Origin: Alphaproteobacteria bacterium | GTDB taxonomy: Bacteria; Pseudomonadota; Alphaproteobacteria; SP197 | Assembly (NCBI GenBank): GCA_016869675.1 | Contig: VGDP01000014.1 | Coordinates: forward strand, 1-64,000 | Direction: 5' to 3' | Length of the DNA stretch: 64,000 bases | Part shown: positions 51,033 to 59,683 of the stretch, piece by piece | Layout: the number at the start of each line of letters is the position of its first letter | How positions within the stretch are numbered: the stretch's first letter is position 1 | Notes under the pieces: model-generated | Databases searched by the model: none | Seen by the model: only the letters and a program-made list of their open reading frames with translations | Told to the model about the DNA's origin: nothing | Position numbers and translations under genes: made by a program

Positions 51033-51161
51033 CAGATCAGCCGCAAACGCCGTCTCATGCGCGACTTGGAACGTCTTGCCCGCACCGTCGTCACCTTCAT
51101 CCGCCTCGCCATGATCAAGACCATGCTCCGAAGGCTCACTCGGCCACATCCGCGTTCTTGA
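51033..51161 (+). pseudogene. IS5-like transposase C-terminal fragment
   Basis: A 42-codon frame on the plus strand reads QISRKRRLMRDLERLARTV then VTFIRLAMIKTMLRRLTR and a stop. This is the carboxyl end of an IS5/IS427-type transposase. The IS3 element edge lies at its 5' side, so IS3 probably landed in an older IS5 copy. Confidence 0.55.
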
Positions 51162-51180
51162 TCCTAAACTTCCCGGATGT

Positions 51181-51236
51181 GCTCTTAGAGTCTCCTAAAC
51201 TGCGGGTCGGGTGTTCGAGTCACCCCGGGGACGCCA
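51181..51236 (+). tRNA. 3' half of a tRNA-Arg(CCU)-like gene
   Basis: GGGTG TTCGAGT CACCC (51209-51225) is a perfect T arm. It is followed by a 7-base acceptor strand CGGGGAC, discriminator G and encoded CCA (51226-51236). Upstream, CTCCTAA (51192-51198) fits an anticodon loop with CCU. The anticodon stem pairs only 3 bases and no matching 5' acceptor (GTCCCCG) or D arm is found. It is therefore a tRNA fragment, as left at an integration site, not a working tRNA. Confidence 0.5.
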
Positions 51237-51277
51237 TGCTTGGCGAAGCGCTCGCGCGAGGGCGTCGCGCGCTGGTC

Positions 51278-52006
51278 CTAGGGATCGCCCGAGGGCTCCA
51301 GCACCAGTTCGCTGATCGTCACGTGGTCCGGTTGGGCCAGCACCCACGCCACGGCGCGGGCGATGTCGCGCGCGTCGAGCGCGCCCTTGGCGCCGTCGTA
51401 GAAGGCGGCGGCGCGCTGGGCGTCGCCGCGCCAGCGGGTTTCCGCGAACTCGGTGCGGGTCAGGCCGGGCGCCACCTCGCTCACGCGCACGCCGGTGCCC
51501 TTGAAATCCTTGCGCAGCGATTCGGTGAAGCCGCGCACGGCGAACTTGCTTGCAGCGTAGAGCGCGCCGCCCGCGTAGCCCTGGCGTCCCACCACCGAGC
51601 CGATGTTGACCACGTGGCCGCGCTTGCGCGCCACCATGCCCGGCACGATCGCGTGGCACACGCGCACCAGCCCGGTCAGGTTGGTGGCGATGATCGACCC
51701 CCAATCCTCCAGCGTGCCCTGGTCGAAGCGCATGCGCCCGCCCACGTCGTGGCCCGCGTTGTTGACCAGCGCGTCGATCAGGCGCGCGTCGCCCGGCAGC
51801 CGTTCGACGAGCGTCGCGACCGAGCGCTCGTCCGCCACGTCGAGTCGCAGCGGGATCAACGGCTCGCCCAAGGCGTCGCGCAGGGCCGCCAGGCTGTCGA
51901 CGCGGCGCCCCGTGGCGATGACCCGCCAGCCCGCTTCGACCAACGCCTCGGCGGTGGCCGCGCCGATGCCGCTGGACGCGCCGGTGATCAGGGCCAGGCC
52001 GGTCAT
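51278..52006 (-). CDS. Short-chain dehydrogenase/reductase
   Basis: A 242-residue classical SDR. Cofactor site GLALITGASSGIGAATAEAL at the start, NNAG near residue 87, catalytic Ser in VVNIGSVVGRQG and YAASK near residue 150 are all present. The start at 52006 (MTGLALITG) has AAGGA upstream; ATG 52018 is possible. It ends 40 bases from the tRNA fragment and follows another SDR gene on the same strand. Substrate unknown; relatives of the YdfG type reduce 3-hydroxy acids. Confidence 0.85.
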   Translation of the reverse strand: MTGLALITGASSGIGAATAEALVEAGWRVIATGRRVDSLAALRDALGEPLIPLRLDVADERSVATLVERLPGDARLIDALVNNAGHDVGGRMRFDQGTLEDWGSIIATNLTGLVRVCHAIVPGMVARKRGHVVNIGSVVGRQGYAGGALYAASKFAVRGFTESLRKDFKGTGVRVSEVAPGLTRTEFAETRWRGDAQRAAAFYDGAKGALDARDIARAVAWVLAQPDHVTISELVLEPSGDP

Positions 52007-52056
52007 GGCGTCGCGCATCCTTCGATCATCGGCAGGGGCCCTGTCACGAGGCGGTA

Positions 52057-52821
52057 TCAGAACGCGGCGACCGTGCCGCCGTCCACGGTCAAGGTATGGC
52101 CGGTGACATAGGAGGCCGCGTCGGACGCCAGGAACACGGCCGGTCCCGCCAGTTCCTCGGCCGCGCCCCAGCGCCCCATGGGCGTGCGCGCGCGCACCAT
52201 GGCGTCGAAATCCGGTTGGTCGTGCAGCGGCTGGGTCAGCTCGGTGACGAAGTAGCCGGGCGCGATGGCGTTGCACGTCACGCCGTGGGGCGCCAGCTCG
52301 ACGGCCAGCGAGCGCGTCAGCGCGACCAGCCCGCCCTTGGCCGCGACGTAGCCGTGCACGGTCGGGCGCGCGACCAACGCCATGATCGACGCGATGTTGA
52401 CGATGCGGCCCCAGCGGCGCGCGACCATGGGCTTCGCCGCCTCGCGCGCCAGGCGGAAGCACGCGGTCAGGTTGGCGTCGATCACCGCGCGCCAGCGCTC
52501 GTCGTCGTACTCGGTCAGCGGCGCGCGCATGGGGATGCCGGCGTTGTTGATCAGGATGTCGAGCCGGCCATGGTGCCGAGCCACGGCGGCGACGGCGGCG
52601 ATGGCGGCTGGGCCGTCGGTCACGTCGAACGCGGCGATCGAGGCGCTCAGGCCCTCGGCCGCCAGCTCGCGCTGGCGCGCGCCGAGCGTGGCCGGATCAC
52701 GCCCGTTCAGCACCACGTGCGCCCCGGCGCGCCCGAGCCCGCGCGCCATGGCCAGCCCCAGGCCGCGCGACGAGCCGCTGACCAGGGCGACGCGGCCGTC
52801 CAGGGCAAACGGTCCGGGCAT
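52057..52821 (-). CDS. Gluconate 5-dehydrogenase-like SDR
   Basis: A 254-residue classical SDR. VALVSGSSRGLGLAMARGLG is the cofactor site, NNAGIP follows near residue 93, catalytic Ser is in VNIASIMALVARP and YVAAKGG holds Tyr and Lys. The opening (FALDGRVALVSGSSRGLG) and the C-terminal FLASDAASYVTGHTLTVDGG resemble gluconate 5-dehydrogenase/KduD-type enzymes. It is divergent from the Spy-like/MarR operon and 50 bases upstream of the second SDR, probably co-transcribed. Confidence 0.85.
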   Translation of the reverse strand: MPGPFALDGRVALVSGSSRGLGLAMARGLGRAGAHVVLNGRDPATLGARQRELAAEGLSASIAAFDVTDGPAAIAAVAAVARHHGRLDILINNAGIPMRAPLTEYDDERWRAVIDANLTACFRLAREAAKPMVARRWGRIVNIASIMALVARPTVHGYVAAKGGLVALTRSLAVELAPHGVTCNAIAPGYFVTELTQPLHDQPDFDAMVRARTPMGRWGAAEELAGPAVFLASDAASYVTGHTLTVDGGTVAAF

Positions 52822-52887
52822 GGCTTCTCCCTTCTTTCGACGGCGACCGTAGTGGAGTTGATCGCTCGGCGAAACAGCGTGACCAAG

Positions 52888-52949
52888 TTGACAAATTAAT
52901 TGTCATATTGACGCGCCACTGGAATTCGCTATAAGACAATTGAATTGTC
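52888..52949 (+). promoter_or_regulatory. Promoter with two operator palindromes
   Basis: A sigma70-type promoter is visible: TTGACG (52908-52913), 16-base spacer, TATAAG (52930-52935). Two related palindromes flank it: TGACAA ATTAA TTGTCA (52889-52905) and GACAATT G AATTGTC (52935-52949), the second overlapping the -10/+1 region. AAGGAG follows just before ATG 52967. The local AT-richness stands out in this genome. A MarR-type repressor gene sits two genes downstream and is the natural candidate to bind here. Confidence 0.7.
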
Positions 52950-52966
52950 AATTTAAGGAGACAACC

Positions 52967-53434
52967 ATGAGACGACGTACCGCGTTGATCGCTTCGGCCA
53001 CGGGCATCGCCGGTTTCGCGGGAATGTCCGTCCTCGGCCTTGGCCGCGCCCTGGGTTCATGGTCCGAGGATGGCCACGGCTGAGGCCGCTGCCATGGCAA
53101 CTGGGCCGGTCTGTGCCGGGGCGATGGCCTGGATCGGCCCGACGAGGGCCTGGATTGGGTCGAGACTGAGCTGGCGATCCGGGTGGATCAACAGCCGGCT
53201 TGGCGCTAGCTGGCGAAAGCCGTGCGCGCGGCGACCGACCGGGTCGCCATGACATACCTCTCCGGCGGCGCCGGTGGCCAATCCGCGCCCGACCGCCTGA
53301 CCCAGGCCGAGGCCATGATGGCGACGGGGCTCGCCGCGTTGCGCGAGGTCCGGTCGCCGTTCGACGCGTTCTATGATGGGCTCGACGACGAACAGCGGCG
53401 TAAGCTCGATCGCATGCTCGACCATCGCGCCTGA
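52967..53434 (+). pseudogene. Spy/CpxP-like (LTXXQ) periplasmic protein with two stops
   Basis: From ATG 52967, with AAGGAG upstream, one continuous frame of 156 codons reads as a Spy/CpxP-like protein. It has an Arg-rich signal-like start (MRRRTALIASATGIAGFAGM), then WVETELAIRVDQQPAW in place of the LTXXQ segment, and DRLTQAEAMMATGLAALREV ... FYDGLDDEQRRKLDRML at the end. It is broken by TGA 53081-53083 and TAG 53207-53209, with no frameshift. Its promoter, operators and downstream genes are intact. Related proteins bind metals or act as periplasmic chaperones. Confidence 0.7.
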
Positions 53435-53437
53435 CCC

Positions 53438-53899
53438 ATGGCCAAGGACAGCCCCGGCGTCATCGCGCCGCCGCCGCTGCTCGCGCTCGCCACGATCGCG
53501 CTCGGGCTCGCGCTCGACGCGATCTGGCCAGCGCCGCTGTTCGGACCGACCGCCCAGGCGGTCGTGGGCGGCGCTTTGTTGCTGGCCGGATTGGGGCTTG
53601 TCGCCGCCTGCGCCTTGCGGTTCCGCCGTGCCGGCACCAACGTGCCGACCTACCGGCCGACCACGGCACTCGTCACCGACGGGCCCTATCGCTTCAGCCG
53701 CAACCCGATCTACATCGCGTTGTTGGTCACTCTGGCGGGGCTCGGCATCGCCGTGGACAGCGCATGGCTCCTGGCCGGGCTGGTGCCGCTGTTCGTGGTC
53801 TTGCGCTGGGGCGTCGTGGCGCGCGAGGAACGTTACCTGGAGGCCAAGTTCCCCGACGCCTACCCGGCCTACATGGAACGGGTGCGGCGCTGGTTGTGA
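53438..53899 (+). CDS. Isoprenylcysteine carboxyl methyltransferase-family membrane protein
   Basis: A 153-residue protein with four predicted helices. The C-terminal motif GPYRFSRNPIYIAL ... EERYLEAKFPDAYPAYMERV is the hallmark of the ICMT/PEMT-like family, which binds S-adenosylmethionine at the membrane. Bacterial members methylate lipids or small molecules of mostly unknown nature. It starts 3 bases after the Spy-like gene and overlaps the MarR gene by 4 bases, so it belongs to the same regulated operon. Confidence 0.8.
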   Translation: MAKDSPGVIAPPPLLALATIALGLALDAIWPAPLFGPTAQAVVGGALLLAGLGLVAACALRFRRAGTNVPTYRPTTALVTDGPYRFSRNPIYIALLVTLAGLGIAVDSAWLLAGLVPLFVVLRWGVVAREERYLEAKFPDAYPAYMERVRRWL

Positions 53900-54357
53900 C
53901 GACGCCTGACGCCGACGACCTGGTCGAGCTGATCGCGACGATCGCCGCCGCGTTCCACAAACTGCGCGCGGCCGGCAAGCGCCTGGGCGCCGTATTCCCC
54001 ATGGGCGGCGGCACATGGGGGCTCCTGCGCTCGCTCGCTCGCGAGGGACCGCAGACGGTGCCGGCGCTGGCGCGCGCGCGGCCCGTCGCGCGCCAGCACA
54101 TTCAGGTCATGGTCGATGCGCTGGCGGCACAAGGGCTGGTCTCGCTGATCGCCAACCCGCGCCACAAGCGGTCGCGCCTGGTGGCGCTCACGCCGGCTGG
54201 CGAGGTGGCCTTCGCCGCGCTGGACGGGCGCGTGCGCGCCGCCGCGACGAATTTGGCCGCAGGGCTCGACGCCGCCGACGTGACGGTGGCGACGGCGGTG
54301 CTGCGCTCGCTCGCGCGCAAGCTCGACGAAGGTCTGGTCAAACCCCGGCGACGATGA
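53896..54357 (+). CDS. MarR-family transcriptional regulator
   Basis: A 153-residue winged-helix regulator starting at GTG 53896. The recognition helix is within TVPALARARPVARQHIQVMV and the wing within NPRHKRSRLVALTPAGE, as in MarR proteins; helices at both ends would form the dimer. It is the third gene of the operon with the Spy-like and ICMT genes and probably represses the promoter with paired palindromes at 52888-52949. Its last 20 bases overlap the convergent DUF1330 gene. Confidence 0.82.
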   Translation: MTTPDADDLVELIATIAAAFHKLRAAGKRLGAVFPMGGGTWGLLRSLAREGPQTVPALARARPVARQHIQVMVDALAAQGLVSLIANPRHKRSRLVALTPAGEVAFAALDGRVRAAATNLAAGLDAADVTVATAVLRSLARKLDEGLVKPRRR

Positions 54358-54628
54358 CCACGTCGGAGTCCGCGTTGCGCGTGCGTCCCGGCAGGATCGC
54401 CCGGTAGGCCGGCGAGGCGTACCAGCCGCGCGCCGCCTCGACCGAGGGGAACTCGATCACCACCAGGCGCGGGTTCGTCCAGCCGCCTTCCTTGACCTCG
54501 GCCGCGCCGCCGCGCACCAGGAACCGGCCACCGTGCGCCTCGATCGTCGCCAGCACCTTCGACCGGTAGTCCTCGTAGGCCGTGGCGTCGCGCACGGTCA
54601 CCTTGGCCAGCACGTACCCCTTGCTCAT
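54338..54628 (-). CDS. DUF1330 family protein
   Basis: A 96-residue protein with the dimeric ferredoxin-like fold of DUF1330: KGYVLAKVTVRDATAYEDYR at the start, GGRFLVRGGAAEVKEG in the middle and LVVIEFPSVEAARGWYASPA before the end. Function in the family is largely unknown. It converges on the MarR gene with a 20-base overlap and sits 11 bases after the SMP-30 gene, probably in its operon. Confidence 0.85.
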   Translation of the reverse strand: MSKGYVLAKVTVRDATAYEDYRSKVLATIEAHGGRFLVRGGAAEVKEGGWTNPRLVVIEFPSVEAARGWYASPAYRAILPGRTRNADSDVVIVAGV

Positions 54629-54639
54629 GACCGTCCTCC

Positions 54640-55515
54640 TCAGCCGCCGTAGCGCGGTTCGGCGAAGCCGCGCGCGCCGGGCCGGCACGCGAACAGGCTG
54701 CCCGCCTGGGGCTGGCCCGGCGCCGTGGTCGCCACGCGGATCGAGGTGATGTAGAGCACGTCGAGGTCGGGGCCGCCGAACGCGACCATGGATGGCTTCT
54801 CGACAGGCACCGGGATGCGCTGGATGACGCGGCCGTCGGGCGCGTAGCGCAGCACGCACCAGCCGTAGACGCTGGCCGACCAGTAGCAGCCTTCCTCGTC
54901 GCAGCACGCGCCGTCGGGCCGGCCCAACTCGTCGTGGGTGGTGGCGAACACCCGTCGGTTGGCGATCGCCCCGGTTTCCGCGTCGAAGTTGAACGCCCAG
55001 ATGGTCTGCACGTTCGGGTTGGTGTCGGCTAAATAGAACGTGCGGCCGTCGGGGCTGAACGCCATGCCGTTCGACGTACCGATGCCGTCCAGCATGCGCG
55101 TCACGCGCCGGCCGGTACCCAGCCGGTAGAGCGCGCCTTCGCGCAAGCTATGGTCCATGGGATCGCGCATGGTCCCCGCCCAGAACCGCCCGGCCGGATC
55201 GCAGCGGCCGTCGTTCAGGCGGTTCATCGGCTTGTCCGGCTCGGGCGCGACGATCGCCTCGAGCCGGCCGCTCGCCGGGTCGTAGAGATGGAACCCTGAG
55301 CGCAGCGCCACCAGCAGGCCGCCGGCCGCGCGCAAGGCGAACGAGCCCACCTGGCCCGGCAGGCTGTACACCCGGTTCGTCCGGCTCGCCGGGTCGAAGC
55401 GGTTGATCGCTCGGCCGTCGATGTTCGCCCAGTAGAGGCACGCTTCCTCGGCGCACCAGATCGGGCATTCGCCCAGCGCCGCGCGCACGTCCAGCACGCA
55501 AGCCACGTCGACCAT
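54640..55515 (-). CDS. SMP-30/gluconolactonase-family protein
   Basis: A 291-residue six-bladed propeller. ALGECPIWCAEEACLYWANI gives the first metal Glu, RLNDGRCDPAGRFWAGTM the Asn/Asp region, GIGTSNGMAFSPDGRTFYLA the second Asn and DELGRPDGACCDEEGCYWSA the final metal Asp. These are the ligands of SMP-30/gluconolactonases, which open sugar lactones. The uronate-dehydrogenase-like gene lies divergently 100 bases away, and its lactone product would be a fitting substrate. Confidence 0.87.
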   Translation of the reverse strand: MVDVACVLDVRAALGECPIWCAEEACLYWANIDGRAINRFDPASRTNRVYSLPGQVGSFALRAAGGLLVALRSGFHLYDPASGRLEAIVAPEPDKPMNRLNDGRCDPAGRFWAGTMRDPMDHSLREGALYRLGTGRRVTRMLDGIGTSNGMAFSPDGRTFYLADTNPNVQTIWAFNFDAETGAIANRRVFATTHDELGRPDGACCDEEGCYWSASVYGWCVLRYAPDGRVIQRIPVPVEKPSMVAFGGPDLDVLYITSIRVATTAPGQPQAGSLFACRPGARGFAEPRYGG

Positions 55516-55614
55516 CGCGCGCCCTCCCGGCATCGAGCGTAGGGCACGCGGCGCGGCGAAGCCAGTAGGCTGACCAGGCGAAGGTGTTGCTCTAAGGTCG
55601 ACGGCGGGGGAGGG

Positions 55615-56511
55615 ATGAGCATGGCGCGCAAGAAGGTCGTTCTCACAGGCGCGGCGGGCACGATCTCGTCGCAGATCCTGCCGGCGCTGCGCGAACGCTT
55701 CGACGTCACCCTGCTGGACCGCACGCGCGATGGCCGGGCCGGGCGGCTCGACGACGTGGTGCTGGTCGATCTGGCGGACCCCAACCTCGACGCCTACCGC
55801 GCCCACTTCAAGGGCGCCGCCGCCATCGTGCACAATGCCTACGCGATCGACGCCGACCACCCGTCCGATCGCATGGGCCAGTGGCTGCCCCACGAGCGCA
55901 ACCCGTCGCCCTATCCCATGAGTCTCGACGGCTTCGCGGTCGAACGGCTGAACGTGGACATGGTCTACCGCGTGCTCCGGCTCGCGGTGGAGGAGCGAAT
56001 TCCGCGCGTGGTCATCGCCAGCTCGAACCACGCGGCCGACTGGTACGAGACCCGGCTGCACGACGGGCGGCTGCACGCGATCGGGCCCGAGACCTACCCG
56101 CTGTCGGACAACTTCTACGGCTGGGCGAAGGCGTCCTACGAGTTGCTGGCCTTCACCTTCGCCTCGGGCATCTTCGGCCGCGCGGTCGAGACGGTGTGCG
56201 TCCGCATCGGTGCGCCGCGGCCCATCACGGTCGAGATCGAAGGCGACCTGGTGGGCTACCGGCGCAACCTGGGCGCCTATGTCAGCCCGCGCGACCTGGC
56301 TCAGCTCTACGTGCGCGCCATCGAGACGCCCGACATTCGCAACGCCCACGGCGTGCCGTGGCTGGTGGTCTACGGCATCTCGGGCAACGCGCGCGCCTAC
56401 TGGAGCCTGGACAGCGCGCGCAACATGCTGGGCTACGCGCCCGAGGACGATTCCGAGGTGGTCTTCGCCGACGATATCCGCCGGCTGCTGATCGAGCCCG
56501 CGCGCCGTTGA
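55615..56511 (+). CDS. Uronate dehydrogenase-like extended SDR
   Basis: A 298-residue NAD-dependent epimerase/dehydratase-type protein. KKVVLTGAAGTISSQILPAL is the cofactor site, VIASSNHAADWY carries the Ser region and YGWAKAS the Tyr and Lys. The SSNHA segment and overall length resemble uronate dehydrogenases, which oxidise glucuronate or galacturonate to aldarolactones. That reading fits the divergent lactonase. It is followed after 13 bases by the dimethylformamidase-like gene, so other carbonyl substrates are possible. Confidence 0.78.
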   Translation: MSMARKKVVLTGAAGTISSQILPALRERFDVTLLDRTRDGRAGRLDDVVLVDLADPNLDAYRAHFKGAAAIVHNAYAIDADHPSDRMGQWLPHERNPSPYPMSLDGFAVERLNVDMVYRVLRLAVEERIPRVVIASSNHAADWYETRLHDGRLHAIGPETYPLSDNFYGWAKASYELLAFTFASGIFGRAVETVCVRIGAPRPITVEIEGDLVGYRRNLGAYVSPRDLAQLYVRAIETPDIRNAHGVPWLVVYGISGNARAYWSLDSARNMLGYAPEDDSEVVFADDIRRLLIEPARR

Positions 56512-56524
56512 CGGCACGTAACCC

Positions 56525-58840
56525 GTGACGTCGCCCTTGCCGCGCCTGATGGGCTACGCCGACCGCGCCAGCGTGAGGCCGGGCGAGACCATCCGCTTCA
56601 AGGTCAGCGCCCAGGGCATCGAGGACTACCAGGTCGACATCGTGCGCGTGATCGCGGCCGTGGACGCGGCCGACGGACCCGGCTTCAAGGAACGCCTGGT
56701 GGACACGCCGGTCTCGGGTCGCCACGCGGGCCGTTTCCAGCCGATCCATTCGGGGAGCTGCGTCGTCCTGCCCGAGACCGACCGCATCGCGCGGCTGACC
56801 AGCTTCACCATGCAGGCCTTCGTCTGGCCGACCCTGCCCGGCGATGGCGTGCAGACGATCATGGGCACCTGGAGCCCAGGACTCGGCGCCGGCTTCGCCC
56901 TGGTCATCGAAACCGACGGTACGCTCGCGCTCCGCCTTGGCTCATCCGGCGGGTCGTACCTGACGGTCTCGACCGGTGCGCGCCTGCGCGCGCGCACCTG
57001 GAGCTTCGTCGCCGCCAGCTTCGACGGCGCGAGCCGGCAGGCGGTCTTGGTGCAGGAACCGATCGACCCGGTCGCCGATCCGGCCAAGCCGCTGGTCGTG
57101 GGCGCCCGGGTCGAGGGCGCGCGCGCCGACGGCGGGCGCGGCTTCCTGATCGCGGCGTGGAACGGCAGCCAGCGCCCCGATCAGGCGCCACGCGGTGCGC
57201 ACTTCAACGGCCGCATCGAAGCGCCGCGCCTCGCCGACCGCGCCTTGCCGCTGGATGCCGTCGCCGCGCTCAGGAAACCGATTCCACCGCTCGGGCTGAA
57301 CGACGCCTTGCTAGGGTGCTGGGACTTCGCCCGCGACATCGGTTCGATCCGCGTCATCGACGTCGGGCCGGCGCGCCTGCACGGCACCACAATCAACTTG
57401 CCGACCCGCGCCGTGCGCGGCCACCGCTGGACCGGCGCCGAGATGAACTGGCGTTACGCGCCCGAGCAGTACGCAGCCATCCACTTCCACGACGACGATC
57501 TCTACGATTGCGGCTGGGCCGATTCGTTCGTTCTGCAGGTGCCCGAAACCTTGCCGAGCGGCTGCTACGCCGCGCGGCTGGTCGCTGGTGACGCGGTCGA
57601 ACGCATCCCGTTCCTGGTGCGTCCGCCGCTCGGCGCGCCGAGGGCGCGCACGTTGTTCGTCATGCCCACGGCGACCCACATGGCCTACGCCAACGGCGCC
57701 ATGGCGCTGGACAGCGCGGCGGCCGAGGTCGCCAAGGGCGGCTTCACGGTCGCCGACCCGCGCACGGTGACGCTGGCCGAGCACGTGGAACTCGGCGGGT
57801 CGCTCTACGACCATCATCGCGACGGCAGCCCGATCCACCACGCCTCACGTCTGCGACCCATGCTGGACGCGCGCCCCCGGACGGGCCTGTGGACCTTCGA
57901 TGCCGACACCCTGGTTCTCGACTGGCTCGACGCCATCAGCGAGCCGTGCGACGTGGTCGGCGACGAGGACCTGGACGCCGACGGCGCGGCGTTGCTCGCG
58001 CCCTACGCCGTCGTGCTGACGGGGCGGCAGCCCGAGTACGTCTCGACGCGCATGTGGGATGCGTTCGCGCGCTACCTGGCCCAGGGCGGGCGCTTGATGG
58101 CGCTGGGCGGCAACAGCTTCTACTGGCGCATCGCGTTCCACCCGGACCTGCCCGGCGTGATTTAAGTGCGTCGTCCCGAAGGCGGCGTGCGCGCCTGGTC
58201 GAGCGCGCCCGGCGAAGGCCACTTGGCGTTCAGCGGCGAACCCGGCGGGCTGTGGCGGCGTCTGGGCCGTGCGCCCAACCGGCTGATCGGCGTGGGCTTC
58301 ACCGCCCAAGGCTTCGACATGGCGCGGCCCTACCAGCTTATGCCCGGCGCGGCGGATCCGCGCGCCGCCTTCGCCTTCGACGGCGTCACCGAGGCGACGA
58401 TCGGCGACCACGGCCTGTTCGGCGCGGCGGCGGGCATCGAGATCGACCGTTTCGACGCGGGCCTGGGTTCACCACCCCATGCGCTCGTGTTGGCGCGCGC
58501 CGACGGCTTCTCGGGCAACTGGCGCCGCTTGACCGAGGAATTCCTGACGCTCCATCCCATGATCGACGGCGCGGCCAGCGATCTGGTGCGCGCGGACCTG
58601 GTGTTCTTCGAGACGCCGGCGGGGGGCGCGGTGTACGCCACCGGCTCGATCGCGTGGACCGCCAGCCTGTGCAGCGACGGCTACGCCAACGACGTCGCGC
58701 GTGTGACCGGCAACGTGCTGCGTCGCTTCCTGGATCCGGCGCCGTTCGTCATGCCCGCGCCCGATCAGGTGCCCCGCGACGATCCGGACGCCGGCACGCC
58801 GGACGCCGCCGATGTGGTCGAAGGCTACCGCCGCCGCTGA
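56525..58840 (+). pseudogene. N,N-dimethylformamidase large subunit-like gene with one stop
   Basis: One frame of 772 codons from GTG 56525 has a single internal TAA (58163-58165) between PGVI and VRRPEGGVRAW. It matches the large subunit of dimethylformamidase in length and layout: N-terminal GYADRASVRPGETIRFKVS, a laminin-G-like domain around 90-250, then LFVMPTATHMAYAN and YDHHRDGSPIHHASRLRPML, and the C-terminal GLWRRLGRAPNRLIGVGF. Relatives have Glu where the stop is. Both halves are otherwise clean. A GTG follows the stop, so a split two-piece protein is conceivable. No small-subunit gene is present. Confidence 0.75.
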
Positions 58841-58841
58841 A

Positions 58842-59576
58842 CTAAGGGAACCGGCAGGTCTCGCCGGTGACCAGGGCGAAGCCGTTGTCGCCGGCGATGA
58901 CACCGAAGCGGTGCTCGAAGGCGCCGGCGACGACGCTGTGGTTCAGCGGCAGCACGCCGGTCGCCTCGGAGGTCGTGCCGTCGATCAGCGCGAAGCGAAG
59001 CGTGACCGGCGCGGCCGGATCGAACTGGGCCAGCGGGTTGCCGCCCGCATCCTTGGCCGAGGCGCCGGTGCCCGAGACCGTGACCGTGCCGTCGGCGAAG
59101 CCGACCGCCGCGCCGCTGCCGTCCGACAGCGGCGTCTGCACCAGGAACCGCTTGGTCTGCGGTGCCGTCGGGCAATCGCGCACGGCGCTCGCGCGCTCGA
59201 TGACGAGGGCCAGGCGTTCGGCGTCCATGCCTTCGTCGAGGCGGCGGCGGACCATGGCGGCCAGGTCGGCCAGCGCGCCGGTCGGAACCTCGGCGGCGTG
59301 GCGCTCCTTCCACGTGCGCGTCTCCACCTCGGCGGCGCCTTGCGCCGTCAGTGCCGCGTCGCGCTCGGCCAAGGCCTGATCCCGTTCGGTACGCAGCGAC
59401 GTCAGCTCGGATTCCAGCCGGCCGACGTCCTGACGCGCCAGGCGCGCGCCCAGATCGTAGGCATAGACGCCCGCCGCCACGACGGCGCCGATGGCCACGG
59501 CCCAACGAATCAAGACCCACCAGGCACGCCAACGCCGGGCCCGACGTTCGCGATCGCCGAATCGAACCTGTCTCAC
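58842..59576 (-). CDS. Hypothetical membrane-anchored coiled-coil protein
   Basis: A 244-residue protein not recognised by name. It starts at GTG 59576 with a basic leader (RERRARRWRAWW), one helix (about 19-42, VLIRWAVAIGAVVAAGVYAY), a coiled coil of about 45 residues (LESELTSLRTERDQALAERD) and a C-terminal domain of about 120 residues. That domain is predicted beta-rich, with two Cys (DCPTAPQ near residue 134; ETCRFP at the end) that could form a disulfide, so it probably faces the periplasm. It converges with the dimethylformamidase-like gene 2 bases away. Confidence 0.65.
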   Translation of the reverse strand: MRQVRFGDRERRARRWRAWWVLIRWAVAIGAVVAAGVYAYDLGARLARQDVGRLESELTSLRTERDQALAERDAALTAQGAAEVETRTWKERHAAEVPTGALADLAAMVRRRLDEGMDAERLALVIERASAVRDCPTAPQTKRFLVQTPLSDGSGAAVGFADGTVTVSGTGASAKDAGGNPLAQFDPAAPVTLRFALIDGTTSEATGVLPLNHSVVAGAFEHRFGVIAGDNGFALVTGETCRFP

Positions 59577-59683
59577 GGCCGAACCCTACCCGAGAACGCG
59601 CGCGCGCAGAACCCCCGATGACCTTTGCGTCGGAACGCCCCGGTTGCTACGAAACGCCGTGCGGTGACGTGGAGGGAACCATC

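Noticed and set aside
51278-52462. A single 394-codon SDR
   Set aside because: The frame before 52006 overlaps the upstream SDR gene in a different frame; only the part from 52006 has the cofactor motif at its start.
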